A stretch of 64,000 bases of DNA from Caulobacter sp. (GCA_030645575.1 JAUSMJ010000004.1:27538-91537), one strand, 5' to 3'; shown: positions 51,585-62,327, numbered from the stretch's first letter. Notes: generated by a model not told the origin, from the letters alone. Numbers and translations: made by a program.

Positions 51585-51682
51585 TGCGTCCTTCGACACG
51601 CCGCTTCGCGGCTGCTCAGGATGACGTGGCTCAGTGCACGTCATGGTGAGCAGCGCCCGCAGGGCGCGTGTCGAACCACGCA
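51585..51682. repeat. Palindromic repeat family C, copy 3
   Basis: TGCGTCCTTCGACACG then GCTGCTCAGGATGACGTG pairs with CACGTCATGGTGAGCAGC then CGTGTCGAACCACGCA. The two halves are in the opposite order from copies 1 and 2, so the family can invert. It lies between the convergent DUF4170 and phosphatase genes. Confidence 0.85.
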
Positions 51683-51684
51683 CC

Positions 51685-52353
51685 CTATTCCCGCCGCAGC
51701 AGCCTGTCGGTCAGCAGGGTTCCCCACCAACTGGCGCGGAAGTCGGCCTTGATCTTCGCCCGGTCATAGGCGTCGCTCTGGACCCAGTCGATGAAGCTGA
51801 TCCCCTTCGGCTCGGCCTCGGCCAGGTAGCGCTCGAACACATAGTCCAGCACGCCGGTCTTGCCCTGCTTCACATGCAGGGTGCGCAGGCCGAGCTCCTT
51901 CACGGCCTCGCGGATCGGATGGCCGAGGTGAAAGTGGCGGTAGAACACGCTCATGATGCCGGCCCGGTCCGCGCCGGACTTGCAGTGCATCAGGGCCGGG
52001 TACTCGATGCTGGCGAACAGGTCGCGGGCGCCCAGCACCGTCTCGCGACGGGGGACCTCGCGCGAGGTGATGGTGAAATCGACCATCTTCAGGCCCAGCC
52101 GCTCGCAGGCCTCGCGCTCGAGCACATAGAAGCCGGTGTCGAAGCCGCCGCGCAGGTTGATGATGGTCCGGATGCCGTCGCGCTTCCACCAGCGCAGCTG
52201 GAACGGCCAGGGCTGGGCGGCGCGGACCATGTCCGGCCCGATCCAGTGGGCGTTGGAGAATCCGACGCGCAGAAAGGCGTGATCGCCCCAGATCGAGTGC
52301 CAGTACGCCCGAAAGCGGCCCCAGCCCGTGGAAAGGTCGAAACGCTTCGACAA
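51685..52353 (-). CDS. CX5R protein-tyrosine-phosphatase-like protein of the lipid A cluster
   Basis: A 222-residue phosphatase of the dual-specificity/tyrosine type. The active-site loop HCKSGADRAG has C124 and R130, and the region before it (REVPRRETVLGARDLFASIE) supplies the usual acid loop. The TTG start at 52353 is chosen because AAGGAG lies 7 bases before it on the leftward strand. It diverges from the MsbA-like transporter and the lipid A genes. In Caulobacter, a tyrosine-phosphatase homologue (CtpA) is essential for envelope integrity and affects lipid A phosphates; this gene is a candidate orthologue, not proven. Confidence 0.82.
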   Translation of the reverse strand: MSKRFDLSTGWGRFRAYWHSIWGDHAFLRVGFSNAHWIGPDMVRAAQPWPFQLRWWKRDGIRTIINLRGGFDTGFYVLEREACERLGLKMVDFTITSREVPRRETVLGARDLFASIEYPALMHCKSGADRAGIMSVFYRHFHLGHPIREAVKELGLRTLHVKQGKTGVLDYVFERYLAEAEPKGISFIDWVQSDAYDRAKIKADFRASWWGTLLTDRLLRRE

Positions 52354-52432
52354 GTGGCGCTCCTTGCAAGAGCGTCCTAAGTAGTGGCCTGCGCGTCGAA
52401 CGCAAACGTCTTCAAGGCCGATTCCCCACTCC

Positions 52433-54210
<1,778 letters not shown>

Positions 54211-54214
<4 letters not shown>

Positions 54215-54909
54215 AGGCGTTCTTCCGCTCCGCCCTGGTGCAGAACAGTCTGGCGGTGATCTTCGCGGCCTGGCTGAAGCTCTGCCACGCGACCATCCGC
54301 TGGACCTTCGAAGGCGAGGACCGGGCCCGCGCCGTCTGGGCGCACGAGGGCGGCGCCATCCTGTGTTTCTGGCACGCCGTCATCCCGCTGGCGCCCCATT
54401 GCTGGCCCCAAGGTCCGGGCCGGCAGGACATGCGGGCCCTGATCTCGCGCTCGGCGGACGGCGAGTTCATCGCCCTGACTGTTCAGAAGATCGGCTTCCC
54501 GGCCATCCGTGGCTCGTCGAAGAAGCTCACCGACGCCGCCAAGAACAAGCATGGCGAGCAGGCCCTGCGCGACATGGTCAAATGGGTGCGGGGCGGCGGC
54601 GGCATCGCCATCACGCCCGACGGTCCGCGCGGTCCGGCCGAGGTGATGCAGGGCGGCGCGCCGACGCTGGCCCGCATGACCGGCGCGCCGGTGATCTTCT
54701 GCGGCCTGGCCGCCAGCCCCTGCCTGCGCGCGGGCAGCTGGGACCGCACCGTGATCCCGCTGCCGTTCTCGCGCGGGGCCATCGTCTGGGACGGTCCCTG
54801 CCACGCCGGACGCCACGACGATCTGGAGGCGGTGGCGCGCGACTGGGCGGCGCGGCTGTCGGCCGTCACCCGCCGCGCGGAAGCCATTGTCGGCGCGGGC
54901 GCGGAGTGA
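54211..54909 (+). CDS. Lysophospholipid acyltransferase-like protein (DUF374)
   Basis: A 232-residue membrane-associated protein of the DUF374 group. The acyltransferase-like motifs are ILCFWHAVIPLAPHC (His), SRSADGEFIALTVQKIGFPA and GGGGIAITPDGPRGPAEVMQ then PVIFCGLAAS. The family clusters with lipid A genes in proteobacteria and may add an acyl chain to KDO-lipid A or a precursor. GTG at 54211 is coupled to the ABC gene stop (GTGA). Confidence 0.85.
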
Positions 54910-54922
54910 GACTCTGACCGCC

Positions 54923-55873
54923 ATGCCGCACGACGATCCCGGCCATCGCCACGACGACCACGACCACGGGCACGACCACGGGCATCACCATGCCCCGGCC
55001 GATTTCGGCCGCGCCTTCGCCGTGGGCGCGGCGCTGAACATCGGTTTCGTGGCGGTCGAGGCGGTCGCCGGGCTGATGACCGGCTCGCTCGCCCTGCTGG
55101 CGGATGCCGGCCACAATCTGTCGGACGTGCTGGGCCTGCTGATGGCCTGGGGGGCCATGGTGCTGGCCCGCACCCTGCCCACCGCCCGCCGCAGCTACGG
55201 CCTGCGCAAGGGCACCATCCTCGCCTCCCTCGCCAACGCCGGCCTGTTGCTGGTGGCGGTCGGGGCGATCGTCTGGGAGGCCATTCGCCGGTTCGGCGCG
55301 CCCGAGCCGCTGTCGCCGGGGCCGGTCATGGTGGTCGCCCTGATCGGCGTGACCATCAACACCGCCACCGCCCTGATGTTCATGCGCGGCCAGCATGACC
55401 TGAATGTGCGCGGCGCCTTCCTGCACATGGCCGCCGACGCGGCGGTCTCGCTGGGCGTGGTGTTCGCCGCGGCGGTCATCTGGCTGATGCCGGCCTGGAC
55501 CTGGATCGACCCGCTCGTCGGCCTGGTCATCGCCGCGGTGATCATCGCCGGGACCTGGGGCCTGCTGCGCGACTCCCTCGACATGGCGCTGGACGCCGCC
55601 CCGCGCGGCGTCGACCCGGACGCGGTCCGCGACTGGCTGGCCGCCCGGCCCGGCGTGACCGGGGTGCACGACCTGCACATCTGGGCCATGAGCACCACCG
55701 AGACGGCCCTGACCGCGCATCTGACCCGGCCCGACAACGCCGACGGCGACGCCTTCCTGCACGAGACCGCCCACGCCCTGGCCGAGCGCTTCCGGATCGG
55801 CCATCCGACGCTGCAGATCGAGACGGGCGCCGATGGCCGGGCCTGCCACTTCGCACCCATCGACGTGGTCTGA
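54923..55873 (+). CDS. CDF family metal cation efflux protein
   Basis: A 316-residue six-helix cation diffusion facilitator. The N-terminus is a His-rich tail (HRHDDHDHGHDHGHHH). Metal-site features are LLADAGHNLSDV (helix 2, His and Asp) and FLHMAADAAVSLGV (helix 5, HxxxD). A C-terminal cytoplasmic domain is present (GVTGVHDLHIWAMSTTETAL). The H-rich tail and DAGHN type suggest zinc export. It is in the middle of the LPS cluster, 13 bases after DUF374 and 6 bases before waaA. Confidence 0.93.
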   Translation: MPHDDPGHRHDDHDHGHDHGHHHAPADFGRAFAVGAALNIGFVAVEAVAGLMTGSLALLADAGHNLSDVLGLLMAWGAMVLARTLPTARRSYGLRKGTILASLANAGLLLVAVGAIVWEAIRRFGAPEPLSPGPVMVVALIGVTINTATALMFMRGQHDLNVRGAFLHMAADAAVSLGVVFAAAVIWLMPAWTWIDPLVGLVIAAVIIAGTWGLLRDSLDMALDAAPRGVDPDAVRDWLAARPGVTGVHDLHIWAMSTTETALTAHLTRPDNADGDAFLHETAHALAERFRIGHPTLQIETGADGRACHFAPIDVV

Positions 55874-55879
55874 GCCGGC

Positions 55880-57136
55880 GTGGCGCTTCCGTTTTCCCTG
55901 ACCCTCTACCGCGGCGCCACGGCGTTGCTGGCGCCGGCCGTGCCCGCGATCCTGCGCGGCCGGGCCCGGCGCGGCAAGGAGGACCCCGGCCGGCTGGGCG
56001 AACGGCTCGGCCGCGCCTCCAGGCCCCGTCCGCCGGGGCCGCTGGTCTGGCTGCATGGCGCCAGCGTCGGCGAGACGGTCTCGCTGCTGCCGCTGGTCGA
56101 GCGCATCCGGCGCGAGCGGCCGGCGACGACGGTGTTGGTCACCTCGGGCACCACGACCTCGGCCGACCTGCTGGCGCGGCGCCTGCCGCCCGGCGCCCTG
56201 CACCAGTATATCCCGGTGGACACGCCCGGCGCCGCGGCCCGCTTCCTCGACCACTGGAAGCCCGATCTGGCCGTGTTCGTCGAGAGTGAGCTGTGGCCCA
56301 ATCTGCTGCTGGGCGCGAAGGCGCGTGGCGCGCGGCTGGCGCTGGTCTCGGCCCGCATGACCGAGGAGAGCGCCCGGGGCTGGCGGCGCTTCCCCCGCGC
56401 GGCGAAGGCGGTCCTCGGCGCGTTCGACCTGCTGCTGCCGCAGGATGTGCGCACGGGCATCCGGCTCAAGGACCTCGGCGGACTGGTCGATGGCTACGCC
56501 AACCTCAAACTGGTCGGCGAGGCCCTGCCGGCCGACGAGGCCGAGCTGGCCCGGCTGAAGGCCGCCGCCTGCGACCGGTTGATCGTCACCGCCGCCAGCA
56601 CCCATCCCGGCGAGGATACGCTGATCGCCGCGGCGGTCGAGGCGACGGGCGAGTATCCGCTGCTGGTCATCGTACCCCGCCACCCGGCGCGCGGACCGAA
56701 GCTGGCGACCGATCTGCGCGCCCATAACCGCATCGTCGCCCTGCGTTCGGCCGGCGAGCCGCTGACCGCGGAGACCGACCTCTACATCGCCGACACCCTG
56801 GGCGAGCTGGGCCTGTTCTTCCGGCTGGGCGACGTGGCGGTGATGGGCGGCAGCTTCCTGCCCGACATCGGCGGCCACAATCCGCTGGAGGCCGCCCGGC
56901 TGGCGCGGCCGGTGGTCTACGGCGACCACTACGCCAACTGGATCGACGTCTACGGCGCGCTCGGCGCGGGCGGCATCCGCTGCGAGGATCAGGCCCGGCT
57001 GACGGCGGCGATCGCCACGCTGCTCAGCGACGCGCCGACGCGCGCGCTGACCGCGGCGGCGGCGAAACAGGCGGCCGAGCAGGAGGGCGGCGTGCTGGAC
57101 CGGCTGTGGACGCAGCTCGGGCCTCTGGCGCCATGA
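55880..57136 (+). CDS. waaA: 3-Deoxy-D-manno-octulosonic acid transferase
   Basis: A 418-residue GT30 glycosyltransferase that adds KDO to lipid A precursors at the inner membrane. It has one N-terminal anchor helix, GPLVWLHGASVGETVSLLPL with the catalytic acidic Glu, VFVESELWPNLLLGAKARGA, and the C-terminal IADTLGELGLFFRLGDVAVM then GGSFLPDIGGHNPLEAARLA, all diagnostic. The GTG start is 6 bases after the CDF stop. lpxK overlaps its stop by 4 bases. Confidence 0.96.
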   Translation: MALPFSLTLYRGATALLAPAVPAILRGRARRGKEDPGRLGERLGRASRPRPPGPLVWLHGASVGETVSLLPLVERIRRERPATTVLVTSGTTTSADLLARRLPPGALHQYIPVDTPGAAARFLDHWKPDLAVFVESELWPNLLLGAKARGARLALVSARMTEESARGWRRFPRAAKAVLGAFDLLLPQDVRTGIRLKDLGGLVDGYANLKLVGEALPADEAELARLKAAACDRLIVTAASTHPGEDTLIAAAVEATGEYPLLVIVPRHPARGPKLATDLRAHNRIVALRSAGEPLTAETDLYIADTLGELGLFFRLGDVAVMGGSFLPDIGGHNPLEAARLARPVVYGDHYANWIDVYGALGAGGIRCEDQARLTAAIATLLSDAPTRALTAAAAKQAAEQEGGVLDRLWTQLGPLAP

Positions 57137-58152
57137 AGCTGTCGACGCCCCGCTGGTGGTACGTGCGCCACGGCGGCCCGCGCCGCGTGACGCGGATGCT
57201 GCTGACGCCGCTGTCGTGGATATGGGCTGGCGTCACGGCCCGGCGCATCGCGCGGACGGTTCCACGGGACGCCGGCCTGCCAGTGATCTGCGTGGGCAAC
57301 CTGACGGTTGGCGGCGCGGGCAAGACGCCGGTGACGCGCGAGCTGCTGCGGCTGCTGACGGCCCAGGGGCTGGCGGCGCACGGCCTGTCGCGCGGCTACG
57401 GCGGCCGGCTGAAGGGACCGCTGCGGGTCGATCCGGCGATCCACACGGCCGCCGAAGTCGGCGACGAGCCGTTGATGCTGGCGCGGGACTTTCCGGTGTG
57501 GATCTCGCCCGACCGGGTGGCCGGCGCATGCGCGGCGAAGGCCGGCGGCGCCCAGGTGCTGGTAATGGACGACGGCCACCAGAACCCCTCGCTGAAGAAG
57601 GCCCTGTCGTTGGTCGTGGTCGATGGCGAGACGCGCGGCGGCGAATGGCCGTTCGGCGACGGCGCGGTGTTTCCGGCCGGGCCGATGCGCGAGCCGCTGG
57701 CGGCCGGACTGGCGCGGACCGACGCGGTGATCCTGCTGCTGCCGGCCGACATGGCCGGTCCCGATCCGGAGCTTATGGCCCTGTTCGCGGGCGGCCCGGT
57801 GCTGGTCGCCCGGCTTGAGCCCGCCGCCGCCCCGCCGGCCGGCCCGCAGGTCGGCTTCGCCGGCATCGGCAAGCCGTGGAAGGTCGAGCGGTCGCTGGCG
57901 GCGGCCGGCTGCGATCTGAAGGATTTCGTGCGCTTCCCCGACCACCACGCCTATGGCGACGCCGATCTCGCCCTGCTGGACGAGGTCGCGGCGCGGCATG
58001 GCGCGGGTCTGGTCACCACCGAAAAGGACTGGGTCCGCCTGCCGCCCGCCTGGCGCGACAGGGCCGCCGTCTGGCCCGTGCGCGCGCGGTTCGAGGACGA
58101 GGCCGCGGTGCTCGATCTCCTTCTCCCCTTGCGGGAGAAGGTGTCGGCGTAG
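57133..58152 (+). CDS. lpxK: Tetraacyldisaccharide 4'-kinase
   Basis: A 339-residue P-loop kinase that phosphorylates the 4' position of lipid A. It has an N-terminal membrane helix, the Walker A variant VGNLTVGGAGKTPVTRELLR (about 56-75), GLSRGYGGRLKG, DDGHQNPSL and the VTTEKDWVRLPP motif. The C-terminal 11 codons lie inside a family E repeat, which also supplies the stop, suggesting the repeat has invaded or changed the 3' end. The ATG overlaps the waaA stop. Confidence 0.95.
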   Translation: MKLSTPRWWYVRHGGPRRVTRMLLTPLSWIWAGVTARRIARTVPRDAGLPVICVGNLTVGGAGKTPVTRELLRLLTAQGLAAHGLSRGYGGRLKGPLRVDPAIHTAAEVGDEPLMLARDFPVWISPDRVAGACAAKAGGAQVLVMDDGHQNPSLKKALSLVVVDGETRGGEWPFGDGAVFPAGPMREPLAAGLARTDAVILLLPADMAGPDPELMALFAGGPVLVARLEPAAAPPAGPQVGFAGIGKPWKVERSLAAAGCDLKDFVRFPDHHAYGDADLALLDEVAARHGAGLVTTEKDWVRLPPAWRDRAAVWPVRARFEDEAAVLDLLLPLREKVSA

Positions 58153-58241
58153 CCGACGGATGAGGGGTTCTCCCCGATCCGTCCGCGAGACCCCTCATCC
58201 GACCTGCTCCGCAGGCCACCTTCTCCCGCAAGGGGAGAAGG
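58119..58241. repeat. Palindromic repeat family E at the end of lpxK
   Basis: CCTTCTCCCCTTGCGGGAGAAGG and CCTTCTCCCGCAAGGGGAGAAGG are outer inverted arms, both hairpins in themselves. Between them are GGATGAGGGGTTCTCC and GGACGGATCGGGGAGAACC-type pairs (GACGGATGAGGGG against CCCCTCATCCGAC). The element contains the lpxK stop (58150-58152) and ends 3 bases before the convergent amidohydrolase stop. Confidence 0.85.
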
Positions 58242-58243
58242 GA

Positions 58244-59575
58244 TCATTCCGATTTGTACACGACCCCGCCCTTCATCACGAAGCCGACCCTGGTCAGCAC
58301 CGTCACGTCGGTCAGCGGGTCGCCGCGCACGGCGATCAGATCGGCCTGTTTGCCGGGCAGCAGCGAGCCGATCTGGTCGGCGAGGCCGAAGTGGTCGGCG
58401 GCCCAGACGGTCGCCGCGCGGATCGCGTCCAGCGGCGTGAAGCCCGCCTTGACCAGCAGGGCGAACTCGCCGGCGTTGTCGCCGTGGGCCGAGACGCCGG
58501 TGTCGGTGCCGAAGGCGATCCTGACCCCGCCGTCGTGGGCGCGACGGGCCATGTCGAGCATCTTCGGCCCCGCTTCCAGCGCCTTGGCCTTCTGGGCCGG
58601 ACTGAAGAAGGTGGCGGGTTTGGCCGCCTCCCGCGCCACGAAGTCGCCGGCCATCAGCGTCGGGATCAGCCAGGCGCCGGTCGATCGGAACAGCTTGATC
58701 GAGTCGGCGTCGATGTAGGTGCCGTGCTCGATGGAGTCGCCGCCCGCGCGCAGGAACGAGTCGATGCCGTCGGCGCCGTGGGCGTGGGCGGTGACCTTGC
58801 GGCCCATGGAATGGGCGGTCTCGACGATCGCCCGCAGTTCGTCGTCGGAGAACTGCTTGGCCAGGCCCGCGGCGGTCTGGGACAGCACCCCGCCGGTGGC
58901 GGTGATCTTGATGATGTCGGCGCCGGCCCGGACCTGTTCGCGCACGGCGCGTCGGCAGTCGTCGGCGCCCGAGCAGACCGCCGGGCCGCGATAGACCGGG
59001 ACCAGGGCCTCGGGCATGCCGTTGCCCGGATCGCCGTGGCCGCCGTGCACCGAAATGGCTCCGCCCGAGGCGATGATGCGCGGGCCGGGAATGCGGCCGG
59101 ACCGGATCGCGTCGCGCAGGGCGAAGATCGACTCGTTCGGCGCGCCCAGGTCGGCCACCGTGGTGAAGCCGGCCTTGAGCGTCTTCATGCCGTTCCAGGC
59201 CCCGTCGAGCGCGAGGTCGGATTTCGTCTTGGTGAATTCCTCGAGCTGGGAATTGGGACCCTGCTCGCTGGTCAGGTGGACATGGCTGTCGATCAGGCCC
59301 GGCAGCACGAAGCTGTCGTGCAGGTCGATGACCCTGGCCCCTGGCGCCGAGGTGTAGCCGTCCTCGACGCGCAGCACCTTGCCGCCCTGGACGACCAGGG
59401 TGCGTTCGGCCTCGACCTTGCCCGTCGCGGGATCGGCCAGCAGCCGCCCGGCCTGGACATAGGTCAGCGGCGCCGCGGCCGGCGTGCTCTGGGCCCGGGC
59501 GAGGCCCAGGCCCGCGCCGACGGCCAGCAGGGCGCCGGCGGCCAGGGCGGCGGTCCGCTTGAACGAAAGGGTCAT
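58244..59575 (-). CDS. Exported amidohydrolase (Xaa-Pro dipeptidase-like)
   Basis: A 443-residue periplasmic metal-dependent hydrolase with a signal peptide (about 1-29, cut after ARAQ). Zinc ligands: DSHVHL (HxH) near residue 97, carboxylated lysine region IIKITATGGV, AHAHGADGI, SIEHGT and FGTDTGVSAHGDN (Asp). This is the subfamily of prolidase-like and carboxypeptidase-like exported amidohydrolases common in Caulobacterales. Substrate unknown. It overlaps no neighbour; the phosphotransferase gene ends 2 bases upstream of its start. Confidence 0.92.
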   Translation of the reverse strand: MTLSFKRTAALAAGALLAVGAGLGLARAQSTPAAAPLTYVQAGRLLADPATGKVEAERTLVVQGGKVLRVEDGYTSAPGARVIDLHDSFVLPGLIDSHVHLTSEQGPNSQLEEFTKTKSDLALDGAWNGMKTLKAGFTTVADLGAPNESIFALRDAIRSGRIPGPRIIASGGAISVHGGHGDPGNGMPEALVPVYRGPAVCSGADDCRRAVREQVRAGADIIKITATGGVLSQTAAGLAKQFSDDELRAIVETAHSMGRKVTAHAHGADGIDSFLRAGGDSIEHGTYIDADSIKLFRSTGAWLIPTLMAGDFVAREAAKPATFFSPAQKAKALEAGPKMLDMARRAHDGGVRIAFGTDTGVSAHGDNAGEFALLVKAGFTPLDAIRAATVWAADHFGLADQIGSLLPGKQADLIAVRGDPLTDVTVLTRVGFVMKGGVVYKSE

Positions 59576-59576
59576 G

Positions 59577-60662
59577 TCAGGCTCCAGCCTTGATGGCGAA
59601 GGTCAGGGCTGCGTCGGCCAGGGCCGGGACGCGGGCTTCCATCTGGGTGGCGTGGGCGCTGGCGGCGGTGCCGTCGCGCACCCGGCCGACGATGCCCTGG
59701 CAGATGCCCGCCAGGCGGAACAGGTTGTAGGCGAAATACCAGTCGAGGTTCGGCACGCCGCTGCGGCCGGTCAGGCCGCAATACTGCTCGACCACCTCGT
59801 CAACCGTGGGGATGCCCCAGGTCTTGAGGTCGGCGATGCCCGACAGCGAGGCGCGCTCGGCGCCGGGCATGACCCAGTGCATCAGCAGGTAGGAGAAGTC
59901 GGCCATCGGATTGCCGAGAGTCGACAGCTCCCAGTCCAGCACCGCCACGACGCGCGGCTCGGTGGGATGCAGCACCATGTTGTCGAGGCGGTAGTCGCCG
60001 TGGACGATCGAGGTCTTGTCGTCTTCGGGCGTGGTCGCCGGCAGCCATTCCATCAGCCGGTTCATCGAGGCGATCGGCTGGGTCTCGGACGCCTTGTACT
60101 GCTTGATCCAGCGGTCGATCTGGCGGGCGAAATAGTTGCCCGGCCGGCCGAAATCACCCAGGCCGATGGCCTCGTAGTCGGTGTTGTGCAGGGCCGCCAG
60201 GGTGCCGATCTTGGCCTCGTAGATCGCCCGGCGCTCAGCCGGCGCGTAGTCGGGCAGGGTCAGATCCCAGAGGATCCGCCCCTCGACGTTGTCCATCACG
60301 TAGAACATCGTGCCGATCACGTCGTCGTCCGTGCACAGGGCATAGGCCCTGGCCACCGGAAAGCCCGTCTTGCCCAGGGCCGAGATGACCTTGAACTCGC
60401 GATCGACGGCGTGGGCCGACGGCAGCAGCTTGCCCGGCGGCTTGCGGCGCAGGACATAGCGTTTGTCCGGCGTGACCAGCTGATAGGTCGGGTTGGACTG
60501 GCCGCCCTTGAACTGGCGCACTTCCAGTGGTCCCGCGAACCCCTCGACATTGGCCGCCAGCCAGGCGGCGAGCTTGACCTCGTCGATGGCGTGGCGCGGA
60601 TCGACCGGCTTGGTGCCGGAATTGAGATCCTGAGCGGTCGGCGCCGCGGCGGCCTCTGCCAT
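59577..60662 (-). CDS. Phosphotransferase family protein (ACAD10/11 kinase-like)
   Basis: A 361-residue protein-kinase-fold phosphotransferase. The APH-type motifs are IVHGDYRLDNMVLHP (HGDxxxxN) around residue 220 and AVLDWELSTLGNPMADFSYL (the DxE metal motif). The N-terminal lobe shows RQFKGGQSNPTYQLV then YVLRRKPPGKLLPSAH. This is the group fused to acyl-CoA dehydrogenases in eukaryotic ACAD10/11, which phosphorylates 4-hydroxyacyl-CoA intermediates. The substrate here is inferred. Confidence 0.9.
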   Translation of the reverse strand: MAEAAAAPTAQDLNSGTKPVDPRHAIDEVKLAAWLAANVEGFAGPLEVRQFKGGQSNPTYQLVTPDKRYVLRRKPPGKLLPSAHAVDREFKVISALGKTGFPVARAYALCTDDDVIGTMFYVMDNVEGRILWDLTLPDYAPAERRAIYEAKIGTLAALHNTDYEAIGLGDFGRPGNYFARQIDRWIKQYKASETQPIASMNRLMEWLPATTPEDDKTSIVHGDYRLDNMVLHPTEPRVVAVLDWELSTLGNPMADFSYLLMHWVMPGAERASLSGIADLKTWGIPTVDEVVEQYCGLTGRSGVPNLDWYFAYNLFRLAGICQGIVGRVRDGTAASAHATQMEARVPALADAALTFAIKAGA

Positions 60663-60742
60663 GAGCGTTTCCCCGTATTCGTACGCTTGTTTGAGAGCGC
60701 GAGTTTAGGGGTTGTCGCCGTCGGCGCAAGGATGCCCTGGGG

Positions 60743-60868
60743 TCAGCGCCATCGCCTGCGATGACCGCAGCGCACGCAGGTCATGTAGCCGCGTCTGGAC
60801 TTGCTGTTGGTACTGTCGTGGCCGCCGCGTAGCAGGCAGCGAACGAACGCTACGATATCGAATTTCAA
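60743..60868 (-). CDS. Tiny zinc-ribbon-like protein (41 aa)
   Basis: A short reading frame too small for most gene callers. TTG at 60868 is preceded by GGGGGACGGG. It encodes a peptide with CLLRGGH near residue 11-17 and CVRCGH near residue 32-37, a C-x5-H ... CxxCxH layout that resembles small DUF1660-type zinc-binding proteins (CxxxGHxW ... CxxCG). The ending HRRRW is basic. No homologue can be confirmed here. It lies in the 293-base gap between the phosphotransferase and purD. Confidence 0.5.
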   Translation of the reverse strand: MKFDIVAFVRCLLRGGHDSTNSKSRRGYMTCVRCGHRRRWR

Positions 60869-60908
60869 GCCCGTCCCCCGACGTGCATTTCTGACTGACT
60901 CAAACCTA

Positions 60909-60957
60909 GCGGAGAATCAGGAGGCTCCGCCAGAGAATACCCTCGACACGGGTATTC
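60909..60957 (-). terminator. Two hairpins at the end of purD
   Basis: The first, GAATACCC pairing with GGGTATTC (60935-60942 and 60950-60957), includes part of the purD stop codon. The second, GCGGAG pairing with CTCCGC (60909-60914 and 60925-60930), follows. The tandem stems without a clear T-tract suggest a factor-assisted terminator. Confidence 0.5.
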
Positions 60958-62221
60958 ACAGTGCGCGCCAGCCGATGTCCGACCGGAAAAATCCACCGGG
61001 AAAATCGATATCCCCGATCCGGCCGTAGGCCCGGTCCCTGGCCTCGGCGAGGCTGGCGCCGCTGGCGCAGATGTTCAGCACTCGCCCGCCGGCCGCGCGC
61101 AGAACGCCGTCCGGGTCGCGCGCCGTACCGGCGTGGAACACCACCGCGTGGCCCTGGTCCGGCCCATCCGCGCCGCGGATGATCGCGCCCGAGACCGGAC
61201 TCTGCGGATAGCCACCTGCGGCGATCACCACGCACAGCGCCGCCTCGTCCCGCCAGACCGGCGGTGGCGAGGCGCCGAGCGTCCCGGTCGCGGCCGCCAT
61301 GAGGTACGGGACGATGTCCGACTCCAGGCGAAGCATCAGCACCTGGCATTCCGGATCGCCGAACCGCGCGTTGAACTCGACGAGCCGCGGCCCCTGGGGC
61401 GTCAGCATGAGGCCGGCGTAGATCACCCCGCGATAGGGGGTTCCTTCCGCCGCCATGCCCCTGACCGCCGGCAGGATGCATTCCTCGAAGGCGCGCCGCG
61501 CCAGGGCGTCGGTCAGGACCGGCGCGGGGGAATAGGTTCCCATGCCACCGGTGTTGGGGCCCAGATCGCCGTCATAGGCGCGCTTGTGATCCTGGGCGAA
61601 GCCGAAGGGCACGGCCGTCTCGCCGTCGCAGAGCGCGAACAGGCTGACCTCCTCGCCGGGCATGAACTCCTCGATGACCACCCGCGCGCCGGCCTGGCCG
61701 AACAGGCCGCCCAGCATGTCGGCGACCGCGGCGTCGGCCTCGGCGCGCGTGGCGGCGATCACCACGCCCTTGCCGGCGGCCAGACCGTCGGCCTTGATCA
61801 CATAGGGCGCGGTCTGCGCATCAAGGAAGGCGCCGGCGGCGTCCACGGTGTCGAACACGCCGAAGGCGGCGGTCGGCAGGTTGTGGCGGGCGCAGAAGTC
61901 CTTGCTGAAGGCCTTGGACGTTTCCAGCCGGGCGGCCGCGGCGGTCGGGCCGAAACAGGGAATGCCAGCCGACGCCAGGCGGTCGGCCAGACCGACTTCA
62001 AGCGCCGACTCCGGCCCCACGACGACCAGATCCGCGGCCATCTCCCGCGCCAGGGCGACCAGCCCCTCCACATCGGTCGCCGGGACGGGCCGGGTCTCGC
62101 AGAGGCTGGCGATGCCCGGATTGCCCGGCGCCGCGACCAGCCGCGTCAGCAGCGGCGACTGTTTGATCTTCCAGGCCAGGGCGTGCTCGCGCCCGCCCGA
62201 TCCGACGAGAAGGATGTTCAT
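60956..62221 (-). CDS. purD: Phosphoribosylamine-glycine ligase
   Basis: A 421-residue ATP-grasp enzyme, the second step of purine synthesis. The N-terminal MNILLVGSGGREHALAWKIK, the ATP-grasp KADGLAAGKGVVIA, GGMGTYSPAPV, YRGVIYAGLMLTPQGPRLVE and EFNARFGDPECQVLMLRLES are complete. Length is typical. It stands alone, divergent from the Cache-domain gene by 223 bases. Confidence 0.97.
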   Translation of the reverse strand: MNILLVGSGGREHALAWKIKQSPLLTRLVAAPGNPGIASLCETRPVPATDVEGLVALAREMAADLVVVGPESALEVGLADRLASAGIPCFGPTAAAARLETSKAFSKDFCARHNLPTAAFGVFDTVDAAGAFLDAQTAPYVIKADGLAAGKGVVIAATRAEADAAVADMLGGLFGQAGARVVIEEFMPGEEVSLFALCDGETAVPFGFAQDHKRAYDGDLGPNTGGMGTYSPAPVLTDALARRAFEECILPAVRGMAAEGTPYRGVIYAGLMLTPQGPRLVEFNARFGDPECQVLMLRLESDIVPYLMAAATGTLGASPPPVWRDEAALCVVIAAGGYPQSPVSGAIIRGADGPDQGHAVVFHAGTARDPDGVLRAAGGRVLNICASGASLAEARDRAYGRIGDIDFPGGFFRSDIGWRAL

Positions 62222-62327
62222 GAGGGGGTTATGCGCGGGTCGCGCGTTGGGTCAAGGTTCCCACGGGCGGGCCTGGGGTCGATCCAGCGCTTCGCGGCCG
62301 CGAGCGCGCCCGGATCGTCCACAACCC

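Noticed and set aside
54866..56929. 687-codon minus-strand open frame across the CDF and waaA genes
   Set aside because: Spans two real genes on the opposite strand and shows only shadow composition (G, R, Q, H).
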